Part shown: positions 17,496 to 27,600 of the stretch, piece by piece
Layout of the letters: every line of letters starts with the position of its first letter
How positions within the stretch are numbered: position 1 is the first letter of the stretch
Source of the DNA: a bacterium
GTDB taxonomy: Bacteria; Planctomycetota; Planctomycetia; Pirellulales; Pirellulaceae
Length of the DNA stretch: 64,000 nucleotides
Direction: 5' to 3'
Assembly (NCBI GenBank): GCA_030430075.1
Contig: JAUIGN010000046.1
Span: 1 to 64,000, forward strand
Position numbers and translations under genes: made by a program
The notes under the pieces: generated by a model
Databases searched by the model: none
What the model saw: the letters and a program-made list of their open reading frames with translations, nothing else
What the model was told of the DNA's origin: nothing

Positions 17496-17698
17496 CGGTT
17501 CGTGATGTCAGCAAGCTGGGGGAGGGGCATGTGCCGGGCAGAGGCGTGCGTCGAGCTCGGGTATTGGCGGATTGCAGGAGCAACTCTTGAGGAGCGTCCT
17601 GATTTCATCGGTCGCTACCGTCGCCAGACGGTGGTCCTTTAATCTCCCGGCCTGACACCGTCGGCAGGGCATTTCGCACACGGGTCCATTCTTCGCTC

Positions 17699-19216
17699 AT
17701 GGTCAGTCCATCGCTCGACACTCAGGTCAACACCGGTTTGCGGTCTGCCGCGCCGAGCGGAACGGCCGCTCCATCGGCGGCCCAGATCGCCGCCCTTCGG
17801 CAGCGACTGCAAGCCGCCCAACGGGAGGCCGATGACACCGTCGCGCTGCTGGAATTAATCAACCGGCTGCTGCCTGCCGCCAGCCTCGACGACGCCTGCC
17901 GGATGCTCGTCAATGACTTCCGCGACTTCCTGCAGTGTGGCTCGGTTGCGATTGCCACCTGCCGCGGGCGGCGGCGCCGCGTTGCCTTGCGGGCCGTCTC
18001 TGGCCTGGCGAACGTCGATCCGCATTCACAGCTCGCCCAGCTCATCGAAGCCGCCTGTGCAGAGGCGATTGCCGACGGGCAACCAACCGCCTGGCCGTCC
18101 CGCGCAGCGACGCAATCTGAAGCGACGCAATCTGAAGCGACGCAACCTGAAGCGGCGCAACCTGCGGCCAACATCGCCTTGCGCACGCTCTGCCGGCAGA
18201 CGTCGTCGGACACGGCAATCTGCGTTCCGCTGCGGGACAGCAGCGGAAACCTGGCAGGCTGTTGGATCCTGTTCGACCTGGCCGCAGATCAGATGGCGCG
18301 GGCACAGCAGTTGGCTCGGGCCTTCGCGACGCCGGTTTCCAATTGCCTGGAGAATATTGGTCGGCAGCAATGGCTGCCGGGCGGACGACTGATTCCAGCG
18401 GCGCTGAACGCCGCCTCCCAGCGGGCCCGCTGGATGATGTTGGCGGCGGTTGGCCTGGGCCTGGCGACGATGTTCGTCCCGGTGCCCCACAAGATCACAT
18501 GCCGATGTCGCCTGGAACCGGTCACTCGCCGATTCGTCGCCGCTCCCTTCGAAGGGACGTTGAAAGAGACGTTTGTTGAACCGGGAGACACGGTGGCGGA
18601 GGGAGCGCTGTTGGCAACCATGGACGGTCGCGAGATTCGCTGGAAGCAAGCCGAACTGGCGGCCGAGCGGGCTCGGGCCGAAAAGCAACGGGATGCTGCC
18701 CTGGCCGGCGGTCGCTTCGGCGCGGCCCAGATCGCCAAACTGGAAGTACAACGCGTCGACTTGCAACTGCGACTGCTGGAACACCGGGCCGCCCATCTGG
18801 AGATCCGCAGTCCGCTGGCCGGGGTCATCACCAGCGGCGACCTGCAGCGGGTGCAAGGCGCCCCGCTGGAGCTGGGCCAGACGCTGTTCGAAGTCGCTCC
18901 ACTCGACGCGATGCTGGTCGAGTTCTCGATTCCGCAGGACGAGCTAAGCTTGGTGGAGCCCGGCAGACCGCTCGATGTAAGGCTCGACGCGCACCCCGGT
19001 CAGCGCTGGCGGATCGACGTCGGCCGAGTGCGACCGCGGGCCGAACTTCGCGATCACCAGTCCGTATTTGTCGGCGATGCCGAGCTGCCCAATCGTGACG
19101 GCCAGCTCCGCCCCGGCATGGAGGGCGAAGCCAGGATCGTTGGCCGGCATCGCGCGATCGGATGGCAACTCCTGCACAAGCCGTGGAATGCGATCCGTAG
19201 TTGGACGGGGTGGTAA
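17699..19216 (+). CDS. GAF-domain protein fused to a HlyD-type adaptor
   Basis: This 505-residue protein combines a cytosolic GAF-like sensor with a periplasmic adaptor. A coiled start (IAALRQRLQAAQREADDTVA) leads into a GAF-like region at about 45-220 (LLELINRLLPAASLDDACRM, VNDFRDFLQCGSVAIATC, AICVPLRDSSGNLAGCWILF). One membrane segment follows at about 240-262 (RWMMLAAVGLGLATMFVPVP). Beyond it are a lipoyl domain (FVAAPFEGTLKETFVEPGDT), a short hairpin, the second lipoyl half (HLEIRSPLAGVITSGDLQRV) and a barrel domain. A 15-base in-frame repeat at 18107-18166 inserts ATQSEATQSEATQPEAAQP into the GAF part. It ends two bases before the next start, so it is coupled to the M50 gene. The ligand is unknown. 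Confidence 0.82.
   Translation: MVSPSLDTQVNTGLRSAAPSGTAAPSAAQIAALRQRLQAAQREADDTVALLELINRLLPAASLDDACRMLVNDFRDFLQCGSVAIATCRGRRRRVALRAVSGLANVDPHSQLAQLIEAACAEAIADGQPTAWPSRAATQSEATQSEATQPEAAQPAANIALRTLCRQTSSDTAICVPLRDSSGNLAGCWILFDLAADQMARAQQLARAFATPVSNCLENIGRQQWLPGGRLIPAALNAASQRARWMMLAAVGLGLATMFVPVPHKITCRCRLEPVTRRFVAAPFEGTLKETFVEPGDTVAEGALLATMDGREIRWKQAELAAERARAEKQRDAALAGGRFGAAQIAKLEVQRVDLQLRLLEHRAAHLEIRSPLAGVITSGDLQRVQGAPLELGQTLFEVAPLDAMLVEFSIPQDELSLVEPGRPLDVRLDAHPGQRWRIDVGRVRPRAELRDHQSVFVGDAELPNRDGQLRPGMEGEARIVGRHRAIGWQLLHKPWNAIRSWTGW
18107..18166 (+). repeat. Four 15-bp in-frame repeats inside the GAF-HlyD gene
   Basis: Units start at 18107, 18122, 18137 and 18152 (GCGACGCAATCTGAA with small changes). 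They encode repeated ATQSE/ATQPE pentapeptides, a probable flexible, length-variable insert. Confidence 0.85.
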
Positions 19217-19217
19217 C

Positions 19218-21404
19218 GTGGTGGTGGACAGCGACGTTAGCGTGCGCGACATCGGTAACACCATGGTGACGTTGCGCGACGATCTGGTTGTCTTGCCGCG
19301 GTGCGGCGAAGCGGATCCTCATTACCTCCTGCAGTGTCCCCTCACTTCCACGTTTTTCCGGATGGGCGTTACCGAGTTCACCTTCGCATCTTTTTTGGAC
19401 GGCCAAACAACGATTGCGGGCGCCCTCAAGCGGCTGGCCGGTGTCGATCCCGCGCATGAACTCCTCCCGCCAGACGGCGTAGCGATCTGCCACTGGCTGG
19501 TTGAATCCAAGTTGGCGTCTACGCCTGCGTCCCGAACGGGGGAACGACTGGCGGCAGACGGCCAGGTGTCGGAATGCCGCCGAGCCCTGCAGCGTCTGAA
19601 TCCACTGGTCATCAAGGTCCCGTTGGGAAGCCCCGATCGGTTCCTGGAACGGCTCACTCCCTGGGTCGCGTGGCTCCATTCGCCGCTCGGACTGGCCGCC
19701 TGGGCAGTCTTGTTATTGATCGCCGGGTTTCGCGTGGCGGCTCACTGGACAGCATTTACCGAGGCCGCCGGTGCGATCTTCTCGCCGGGGCAATGGTTAT
19801 GGCTGGGTGCCGGTTGGTTGTTGTTGAAGCTCGTCCATGAACTGGGGCACGGCATTGTTTGCAAGAAGTATGGCGGCCACGTTCGCGAAGCCGGCATCCT
19901 GTTCGTCGTCCTGGCGCCTTTGGCCTATGTGGACCTGACCTCCTGCTGGCGATTCCCGTCGCGCTGGCAGCGGATTCATACGGCCCTGGCGGGAATGCAG
20001 ATGGAATTGCTGGTCGCCGCGATCGGAGCGTTGCTGTGGCAACCGACCGGCGCCGCGCACCCGCTCAACCACCTCTGCGTCCACCTGGCGATGATGGCCA
20101 GTTTCACGACGTTGGCGTTCAATGCAAACCCGCTAGTGAAGTTCGACGGCTACTATGTGTTTTCCGACCTGGTGGGAATTCCCAATTTGAGTGTCCGGGG
20201 AAGGCAATGGTTGTACGGCCTGGGACGCCAGTTTTTGGTGGGGGTTCCCCGCCGGCAATGTGCTTCGACGCCGGGCCGATCCCTCATCATCGGCATCTAC
20301 GCCGTGCTGGCGATGCTGTGGCGAACGCTGGTTACGATCTCTCTGCTGCTGGGGGCGGCCTGGCTATTCCACGGTGCGGGGATCCTGTTGGCTGGGTTGG
20401 GGGTGATCTGTTGGCTGGGATTTCCTGCGTACCGCTTCGCCAGGTATTTGAGCGCGGGGCGGCCGGGTGAGCAGCCCAAGCTGTTGCGTTTCAGTGGGGC
20501 ATGCGGCCTTGGCGGCGCGCTTCTGATCGCGTTGTGGACGTGCGTACCATGGCCCGGCGCGGCCCGCGCCCCGGCCATCGTGAGTTACGGCACGGACATG
20601 AGCGTGCGGGCCGCGACGCCCGGCTTTGTCGAGGAGATTCACGTCGACAACGGGCAACGTGTCACACTGGGGCAACCTCTGATGCGCCTCGTGAACCGGG
20701 AATTGACAACCGCCCTGGCCGATCTGAAGCTGGAGATCGAGCAGGCGAAGGCCTCTTGCCGAGTTCATCAGCAGCGACAGCAGTTGGCGGCCTACCAGGC
20801 GGAATTGGAACGGCTCGCCACCCTCCGTCGGCAGTTCGACGAACGTCGCGCCGAGGCAGACGGCCTGACAATCCGGGCCGGCAAGAGCGGCACACTGATC
20901 GCTCCGCAACTTTCATTCGCGTCGGGGACGTACGTCGCCGCGGGCGACGAACTGGGCGTGATTGGGAGCGACGGAGACAAGTCGCTGCAAGTCTCGATCG
21001 CGCAAGATGACCTGGCCGCTTTCGACGTCCGCCCGGGGCAGTCGGTATCGGTGATCTTTCCGCATCACACCCGGATGTGCGGCCGTTGGGAGGAGGTCGA
21101 TCCGAGAGCGAGTTCGCAACCTTCGGACCCGGCATTCTGTGCCGTCAACCGCGGGCCTCTCGCCGTCCGGCGTGAGCAACCTTCCAGGCAGGCAGACCAG
21201 GCTGGGGCCGATTCGCTGGCCTATCTTGCGCCTCGATTCGTCGGCCGTGTCACCCTGAGTGAGGCAGATCAAGGGCGGCTGGCGTGCGGTCAGTTGGGGA
21301 CGGTGGTGCGTTACCCATACGACGAAACGGTCGGCGAGCATTTGATTCGGCGCGGCCAGGCCTGGCTGACGGGGCTCCGCGACCGTGCCCAACAGCGCGA
21401 GTAA
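19218..21404 (+). CDS. PqqD-like / M50 site-2-protease-type / HlyD membrane protein
   Basis: This 728-residue integral membrane protein matches the putative peptide zinc metalloprotease (YydH-like) type. Residues about 10-100 resemble a PqqD-type winged helix (VTLRDDLVVLPRCGEADPHY, then FMGVTEF-like and GALKRLAG segments), the fold used to bind peptides. Membrane helices begin near 155. The M50 zinc motif HELGH lies at 207-211 and the third-ligand motif NPLVKFDGYY has its Asp at 310, so the protease site is complete. More helices follow, then a lipoyl/HlyD part from about 455 (TPGFVEEIHVDNGQRVTLGQ, coiled hairpin, SGTLIAPQLSF). GTG 19218, 19221 or 19224 can all serve as start. It ends five bases from the convergent kinase gene. 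It could process or conduct peptides for the cluster; that is inference. Confidence 0.83.
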   Translation: MVVDSDVSVRDIGNTMVTLRDDLVVLPRCGEADPHYLLQCPLTSTFFRMGVTEFTFASFLDGQTTIAGALKRLAGVDPAHELLPPDGVAICHWLVESKLASTPASRTGERLAADGQVSECRRALQRLNPLVIKVPLGSPDRFLERLTPWVAWLHSPLGLAAWAVLLLIAGFRVAAHWTAFTEAAGAIFSPGQWLWLGAGWLLLKLVHELGHGIVCKKYGGHVREAGILFVVLAPLAYVDLTSCWRFPSRWQRIHTALAGMQMELLVAAIGALLWQPTGAAHPLNHLCVHLAMMASFTTLAFNANPLVKFDGYYVFSDLVGIPNLSVRGRQWLYGLGRQFLVGVPRRQCASTPGRSLIIGIYAVLAMLWRTLVTISLLLGAAWLFHGAGILLAGLGVICWLGFPAYRFARYLSAGRPGEQPKLLRFSGACGLGGALLIALWTCVPWPGAARAPAIVSYGTDMSVRAATPGFVEEIHVDNGQRVTLGQPLMRLVNRELTTALADLKLEIEQAKASCRVHQQRQQLAAYQAELERLATLRRQFDERRAEADGLTIRAGKSGTLIAPQLSFASGTYVAAGDELGVIGSDGDKSLQVSIAQDDLAAFDVRPGQSVSVIFPHHTRMCGRWEEVDPRASSQPSDPAFCAVNRGPLAVRREQPSRQADQAGADSLAYLAPRFVGRVTLSEADQGRLACGQLGTVVRYPYDETVGEHLIRRGQAWLTGLRDRAQQRE

Positions 21405-21409
21405 GCGGC

Positions 21410-23068
21410 TCAGGCAGCCGACCGCTTGCGCTGGCGATAATATTTCAGTCCCGGCACAAAGAAGCAGAAAGCGGCGACCGCCCCGAAGATGAGATGCGCG
21501 AAGTCGGGCACCAGGGCCATCGCAAAGGCGCTGAGAAACAACAGCACCGCTTGGAAGTAAAAGGAGCCCGAGAGAATCCCGGCCTTGACGACGAACACCG
21601 TCCCGGCGAACAGGCCAAGCACGGGGGAGAGAGCCAGGACGGGCATGCCGAGGATCATCTCGATGTAGAACAAGAGGGCGATCGCGATCATGCTGGCCGC
21701 CCACACGTGGGCAATCTGCCGTTCGACGAACGTGACCGGGCCCATGCGGCGGCGGAGCCACCAGAAAACGGCCGCCCAGATCCAGAGGCCGACGGTCCAG
21801 ACCACGATGTAGACCCACGGCTGCTGAAAATCGAACCACTGCAAGGCGTTGGTCAACGCACAGGCGATGAACAGCACCAGGCTATGCCACATCCACAACA
21901 GGCCCCAGTTCTCCAGGATCGTGGCGTGGTGGGTTTCTCGAAACAGCTGGGCAACGACATCGGCAAAGCGACCGCTTCGCGCGGCGATCGGCTCGTCCTG
22001 GAGATAAGACTGCAGGTCGTCGGCCAGTTCTTGGGCCGTGCCGTAGCGCAACTTGACCGGTTTCTGCAAACAGCGGAGGGCGATGATCTCCAGCACCCGG
22101 TCCGCCAGCGGATTGACGATCCGCGGCGGGACGACGTCCTGGTCTCGAAGCATCAAGATCGTCTCGACCGGCGAGGCCGCTTGAAACGGCGGACGGCCCG
22201 TCAGCATCTGATAGAGGATCGTGCCCAGGCTGAACACATCCGCACCTGGCCCGGACGGCTCGCCGCCCGTCGTCGCTTGCTCCGGGGCCATGTACGAGGG
22301 AGTTCCCAGAATCGCACCGGTGTGGGTCAAGTCATTGGCGTCCGCCAGGATTTGTTTGGCGAGCCCGAAGTCCATGACATGGGGATCACCCTGTTCGTCG
22401 ATGAGGATGTTGGACGGTTTGAGATCGCGATGGAGGACCCCTTGGCGGTGCGCGAAGTGCACGGCGTTGGCGACGACGGCCAGGATCTGGGCGGCTTCGC
22501 GGGGCGGCACGGGTCCCGCCGCCAGGCGTTGCGAAAGCGTCTGCCCGCGGAGTAGTTTCATGCTGAAGAACGGCTGGCCGTCGATCTCGCCGACTTCGTA
22601 GACGGGGACAATTCCCGGGTGGTGCAAGCCGGCCGCTGCCTCCGCCTCGGCGCGAAACCGCTCGCGGTCAACCTCGGAGGCCAACTGGCCGCGGAGAATC
22701 ATCTTGACCGCCACTTCCCGGTTCAGGCTGATCTGACGAGCTCGATAGACGACGCCCATGCCGCCGCGCCCCACCTCGGATAAGAGCTCATAGTCGCCAA
22801 AGCGGCAGGGCAATTCGAACGCCAGCGCGGCATGGTCGTAGCCGGAATCGGCCGCGCCGCCCGCATCATTCGTCAGCGAGCCGCTACCAATTGCTTCCGC
22901 CACCATCACGGCGCCCCACAATTCGCGCAGCTCGCCACGCAATTCGGGATGACGGCGACCGACTTCGTCCAGGTCGACCGGCCGGCCCCGCTGCGCATCG
23001 TCTGTCATTTCCGCCAGCAGGCGCGCCAGCAGTTCGTCGCGGGCCGTGTCTTGAGGATCGCCATTCAT
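21410..23068 (-). CDS. Membrane serine/threonine protein kinase
   Basis: This 552-residue protein has an N-terminal stretch of about 85 residues typical of planctomycete kinases, then a Hanks-type kinase domain (about 90-350): GRGGMGVVYRA glycine loop, VAVKMI lysine, HRDLKPSN catalytic loop, DFGLAK magnesium site and GTPSYMAPEQ activation segment. All catalytic residues are present. The last 180 residues carry about six hydrophobic segments (ENWGLLWMWHSLVLFIACAL, IVVWTVGLWIWAAVFWWL, and others), so the C-terminal half is a polytopic membrane domain without a clear sensor. It starts 14 bases after the ECF sigma gene, forming a sigma-kinase operon. It probably acts with that sigma factor; the target is not visible. 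Confidence 0.92.
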   Translation of the reverse strand: MNGDPQDTARDELLARLLAEMTDDAQRGRPVDLDEVGRRHPELRGELRELWGAVMVAEAIGSGSLTNDAGGAADSGYDHAALAFELPCRFGDYELLSEVGRGGMGVVYRARQISLNREVAVKMILRGQLASEVDRERFRAEAEAAAGLHHPGIVPVYEVGEIDGQPFFSMKLLRGQTLSQRLAAGPVPPREAAQILAVVANAVHFAHRQGVLHRDLKPSNILIDEQGDPHVMDFGLAKQILADANDLTHTGAILGTPSYMAPEQATTGGEPSGPGADVFSLGTILYQMLTGRPPFQAASPVETILMLRDQDVVPPRIVNPLADRVLEIIALRCLQKPVKLRYGTAQELADDLQSYLQDEPIAARSGRFADVVAQLFRETHHATILENWGLLWMWHSLVLFIACALTNALQWFDFQQPWVYIVVWTVGLWIWAAVFWWLRRRMGPVTFVERQIAHVWAASMIAIALLFYIEMILGMPVLALSPVLGLFAGTVFVVKAGILSGSFYFQAVLLFLSAFAMALVPDFAHLIFGAVAAFCFFVPGLKYYRQRKRSAA

Positions 23069-23082
23069 GGATGTCGGGGCAG

Positions 23083-23718
23083 CTACCCTTCTGGGGGCGT
23101 TTCTCCCAAGAGGCCGCGGAGCCGCCGGACAGCGCGAAGATACCGCATGCTGGCCGCTTGTTCGGAAAGCTGCAGGGCCAGCGCGACCTCCTGGTTGGAA
23201 AGGTGCTCGTAGTGCCGCATGACGATGATCTCAGCGTCCTGGTCTGCCAGTTGCGTGATCGCTTGCTCGACATGCCGGGCCATTTCTGCCTGTGTCGCGC
23301 GGGCCGCCGGCGTCATCTCCGCGTCACATAACTGGGCCGCCAGTTGGATCGTGGAGCGATCATTGCCCTGGACAACCAACGGCTGCTCGCGGTCCACACT
23401 CCGCTTGGCCGACCCGCGATGACGCCGATGGGCGTCGATAATGCGGTCCGAGGTGATGTGCCGGAGCCAGAGATGGAACGGCATCGCAGGATCTTCAAGA
23501 TACCCGGCCAGACGACGGTTGGCCTCGATCAACACGTCCTGAACGACATCACTGACGTCGACACGCCGGCGGATCTTCTGGTCCAATCGCATCCGCACCA
23601 TCCGCTGGATCGCGTCGCGATGGCGGTCCATCAGCCGATTAACGGCATCCGCATCGCCCTGCCGTGCCCCGTCGAGCAGTTGTTCGGTCTTATCGGTCGT
23701 TGGCCACATCCGGTTCAT
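23083..23718 (-). CDS. ECF sigma factor paired with a Ser/Thr kinase
   Basis: This 211-residue RNA polymerase sigma factor has region 2 (VDVSDVVQDVLIEANRRLAG, then HLWLRHITSDRIIDAHRRHR) and region 4 (QLADQDAEIIVMRHYEHLSN, QEVALALQLSEQAASMRYLR). The helix-turn-helix in region 4 is intact. I start at ATG 23718; upstream in-frame codons up to 23826 add residues unlike the family. The kinase gene follows after 14 bases on the same strand. No anti-sigma factor is adjacent, so phosphorylation by the kinase could be the control, as described for some ECF groups associated with Ser/Thr kinases. Confidence 0.9.
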   Translation of the reverse strand: MNRMWPTTDKTEQLLDGARQGDADAVNRLMDRHRDAIQRMVRMRLDQKIRRRVDVSDVVQDVLIEANRRLAGYLEDPAMPFHLWLRHITSDRIIDAHRRHRGSAKRSVDREQPLVVQGNDRSTIQLAAQLCDAEMTPAARATQAEMARHVEQAITQLADQDAEIIVMRHYEHLSNQEVALALQLSEQAASMRYLRAVRRLRGLLGETPPEG

Positions 23719-24090
23719 TGCCGACCAGTTCCTCACGTGGCAAGGGCGCAGCGGACACGGGAGCGAGCCAACATCTGATCCGCTCCCGTTGGTCGCCGCC
23801 GCAACAGCCGCACACCCCGCGCGCATTCCACAACGTAAAACTCTAACAAAACGGCAAGATCGGCGTTATACAGTATGAGCAGATTTCCGCTGCCCCCGGG
23901 GAGTTCGACGGCGGAATTCGCAGACCGCCCGCCGGTCGGCGACAGGATGCCGCCGCTCCGCGTAAAGTCCTACACGATGGCAATTTGCGGTGTCGCAGCG
24001 TTCAATTGCCTCTCTCATTCGTGTAAAATCCGCGGGATTGTGAATCCGTCGAGCCCCTGGCCTCGTCTAAATTGCTGAAGAGGCACCCAC
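23719..24090. other. Divergent control region between two ECF sigma operons
   Basis: It separates the minus-strand sigma-kinase pair from the plus-strand sigma/anti-sigma pair and should hold both promoters. Around 23855-23880 and 24015-24035 it is locally AT-rich. I see no box good enough to name. Confidence 0.4.
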
Positions 24091-24639
24091 GTGACCAACG
24101 TAGCTCGCAAGAGTGACCCGATCCGCCCTTCCACGGCCTGCGGAAAATTGGAAAACGCTTTTGCGCAGTATCGAAGCGAATTGTTGGGCACATTGTACTA
24201 CCTGGTCGGCAATCTGGAGGATGCAAACGACGCGCTGCAAGAGGCGTTTATCAAGTGCTGGCGTCACCGGGAGCAAGAACCCGAGGTTCGTAATCTGAAG
24301 GCCTGGATCTTCCGGGTCGCCCTCAATACGGGTCGTGACATCCGCAAGACGGCGTGGCGTAGAAAACGCCAAGGCATGCCCGAAGACGAGGGGGTCCTCG
24401 AATCCAGCGAGGCGGGGCCGCAGGCAACCGCCGAACGCCGCGAACAATTGGATCGTGTGCGCCAGGCCATTACATTGCTCCGGCAGGAAGAACAGGAGGT
24501 TTTCCTGTTGCGGCAGAATGGCCAAATGAAGTACGAGGAGATTGCCGAAGCCGTAGGAATCCCGCTGGGAACCGTCAAGACGCGCATGCGGAAAGCGCTT
24601 TCCAACCTCCGCCAGGCACTCAACGAAGACCCGCGATAG
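24091..24639 (+). CDS. ECF sigma factor with MG2-type anti-sigma-like partner
   Basis: This 182-residue sigma factor has region 2 (LYYLVGNLEDANDALQEAFI, KCWRHREQEPEVRNLKAWIF) and region 4 (LLRQEEQEVFLLRQNGQMKY, EEIAEAVGIPLGTVKTRMRK). It starts at GTG 24091 with AAGAGG a few bases upstream. The gene 48 bases downstream encodes a membrane protein whose cytosolic N-terminus looks like an anti-sigma domain, the usual arrangement for signal transfer across the membrane. Confidence 0.92.
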   Translation: MTNVARKSDPIRPSTACGKLENAFAQYRSELLGTLYYLVGNLEDANDALQEAFIKCWRHREQEPEVRNLKAWIFRVALNTGRDIRKTAWRRKRQGMPEDEGVLESSEAGPQATAERREQLDRVRQAITLLRQEEQEVFLLRQNGQMKYEEIAEAVGIPLGTVKTRMRKALSNLRQALNEDPR

Positions 24640-24687
24640 TTCGCTGCCGCACCGCGAACCCCGGCAGCCTGCGACCACGTTACGACC

Positions 24688-27600
24688 ATGAGTTCCAACG
24701 AACAACTAGAACAACCGCTGTGGGAGCTGATCTACGAGCTTCTCCCCCCCGAGGAGGAAGCTGCGCTGCTGCGGCGCATTACGTCCGATCCCGAACTGGC
24801 CCGGGCCTACGCCAAGGTCCGCTTGCAGGCTGATATGGTCACCTCCGCCGCCAGGATCAACGACCCGGGGGGCCGCGTCATCCCGCCTGATGAGCTGGCC
24901 GGCGACCAGGATCGGGAACATACGACCGATTTTGTCGTCGACGCAGGGGCCTCGATCGAGCCGGCCCGCCGCCGATTCACCGCCCGCCGGCTGGCGAATT
25001 GGATGGTCGCGGTCGCCGCCACCGGATTGCTGGTCATGTCGGTGTATGCATTGCGCCAGTCGCAGTCGCCGGCAGCGCCGGAAGTGGCCTTGATGGAGCG
25101 GTCCGCCGAGTCACATTTCGCGGACGTGGCAACACCGTCCGAACCGAACGGCCCGGGACCGATCCAGACGAAGGTCGCGTCGCCCGCCATCTGGAATGAA
25201 GATATTACGAACTTCGTTTCGGTGCGGACTTCATCCTTGGATGGGACCCCGGCGGCGGCATCCTTCGAAGTGAAACTGTTTGACGACAACGGGCAAGTGC
25301 AGTACCGCCAGACACACGCCACCGATGACACGGGTGCGGCGTTGGTCGAATTATCTGCCGGGCTGTCCGCGGGTGCGTCTCGCCTTGAGGTCACGGCCAG
25401 CGACCACCAGTCTCCGCCGATCGTGACGCCCGCCAGGTCGGCGCCCAGCGGCCACGTGACCCATCTGACAACCGATCTGCCGGCCTATGAACCGGGCGAT
25501 ACGATCGGCTTTCGGACGCTGTCGCTGTCCCGCTTCGACCACCGGGTCAATCGTGAAGTGGCCGTCGAATTCGATGTGCTGGATGACCAGAATGAACCGA
25601 TCGCGGGCGCTCGGCAAGTCGTAACCAGCCGGCGGGGCGTGAGCAGCGGCAGCTTCAAGATCCCCCGGCTTGCTGCTTACAAAAAGTTGACCGTTCAGGC
25701 CCGCAGCCCGGTGGGCGCCTTCGCACCGCAGCAACGTGAAGTCCCCGTCTGGGTCGCCGACGTCCCCCAGTGGGACAAGAAGCTCAAGCTGGCCCGCGAG
25801 AGCTACGAACCAGGCGACGAAGTGGAAGGGAGGCTGACGGTCACGACACAGGACGGCGAACCGGCCGCCGGCAAGAAGCTCTTTTTCCAGGCGACCGCGG
25901 ACGAACAACCGATCGAACTGGTTCCCCCGACCGCCGTGACTGATGCAGCGGGCAGCTATGACTTTCGGTTTGCCTTACCGTCGAGCGGCCCGTTGGCGGA
26001 TGCGGCGTTGACCGTCCGGGTGACGGATGATGAAGCGACCGAACTGTGGGTTGCTCCGATCCCCCTGCACGCGGGTCAGGCCGATGTAACGTTCTTTGCG
26101 GAGGGCGGCGAACTGGTCGCCGGCTTGCGGAACGAGGTCTATTTCGAGGCCCGCAGTTCGCAAGGAGAGCCGGTCCATCTGGAAGGGCGAATCGTCGACG
26201 ACGAAGACCAGGAAGTGGCACGCGCGACCACGGTGCATCGTGGTCGAGGCAAATTCTCCCTCACCCCGGATGCCGACCAAGCGTATCGCTTGATCGTCGA
26301 GAAACCGGCCGGCGACGCGCAGGAGCGGCGGCTGCCGGCGGTCTCCCGGGACGCGGCTGTGGTGCTTCACTGTGACGGTAAAACCTACGCGCCCGGCGAT
26401 GCAATCGACGTCACCCTGCGGATGCGACAGCCCGATCGAGGCCTGGTGCTCACCGCCGCCTGTCGCGGAAGCCTGGTCGGCCTGGAAGCGATTGAACCGT
26501 CGGACTTCTCCGTCGCCGACGACGGGACGATGGTCTCGCGGCGCGCGTTGCAGCTCGCCCCCGCAGCCAGCGGCGTGATTCGAGTGACGGTTTACGAATC
26601 GAATGCGGTGTCCCCCCATCCTGTCGCGGAACGTCTCGTATTCCGCCGCCCGCCGCGCCGCCTTGATGTCCGCCTCGATCCGATCGAATCCGCACGCCCC
26701 GGCGAAACGATCTCGCTCGGCTTGCAAACCGTCGACGAAACGGAGCGGCCCACGCCCGCGGCCCTTGGCATCTCCGTTGCCAACCAGGCGATCCTGAACC
26801 TGGCCGACGACCAAGGAGCAAGCCTGGAGACGTTTGTTTACTTGACAAGCGAGATTCGAGGTGCGGCCGACCTGGAAGACGCCGACTTCTACCTCGAATC
26901 TGGCGAGGAAGCCGCGGCCGCCCTGGATCTGCTGCTGGGCACCCGCGGCTGGCGGCGGATTGAAGCGGTGGATGCCAGTTTGCTGGCCCGAATCGAACAG
27001 TCGTCTGCCGCCGAAGCATTTGCCCAGCAGTTCGATGCCGATCTGGGAACGCCGCCCCAACCGCTGCGATCCGGCTTCGCGCTCGCACCCGGTGGGGACT
27101 CGGATCCGCTCGTGAACAAGGCGCTGGTGCCGTTGGTGCAGGACAATCGCGCGCTGATTGAAGAGCGTCAGATTGCCGCCCCCGTTCCCGCCCCCGCCAC
27201 ACGATCCACGCGTTCGTCACCCGCGGACCCTCCCGTCACGCATCTCGACTGGGGAACGATCCTCCTGATCTGCGGACTGGTGATGGGGTTGATCGTGCTG
27301 GCGGCGATCGCCAGCCTGGTGATCGCAAGATCGCTGAGCCGTGATTCAAACGCGTCGCCGGCCCAGACGCCTGGTCGGTCGGGTGATTTCTCCGAGCCCC
27401 CCACGGCGGGTCCCACGTTCAGCTGGAAACACGAATTGAGGCGGCCCCGGTTCTGGATTCCCACGGCGGCCATGGCAACCACCCTGGGCCTGTTATGGAT
27501 CGGCTTCCAGGGATACCAACAAGTCGACTCGAGACGGTTGGCGACGGACCGGATGGTCGCCGCGACCGAAGAAACAGCCGGCGCAGCAGCGCCGCTCAGC

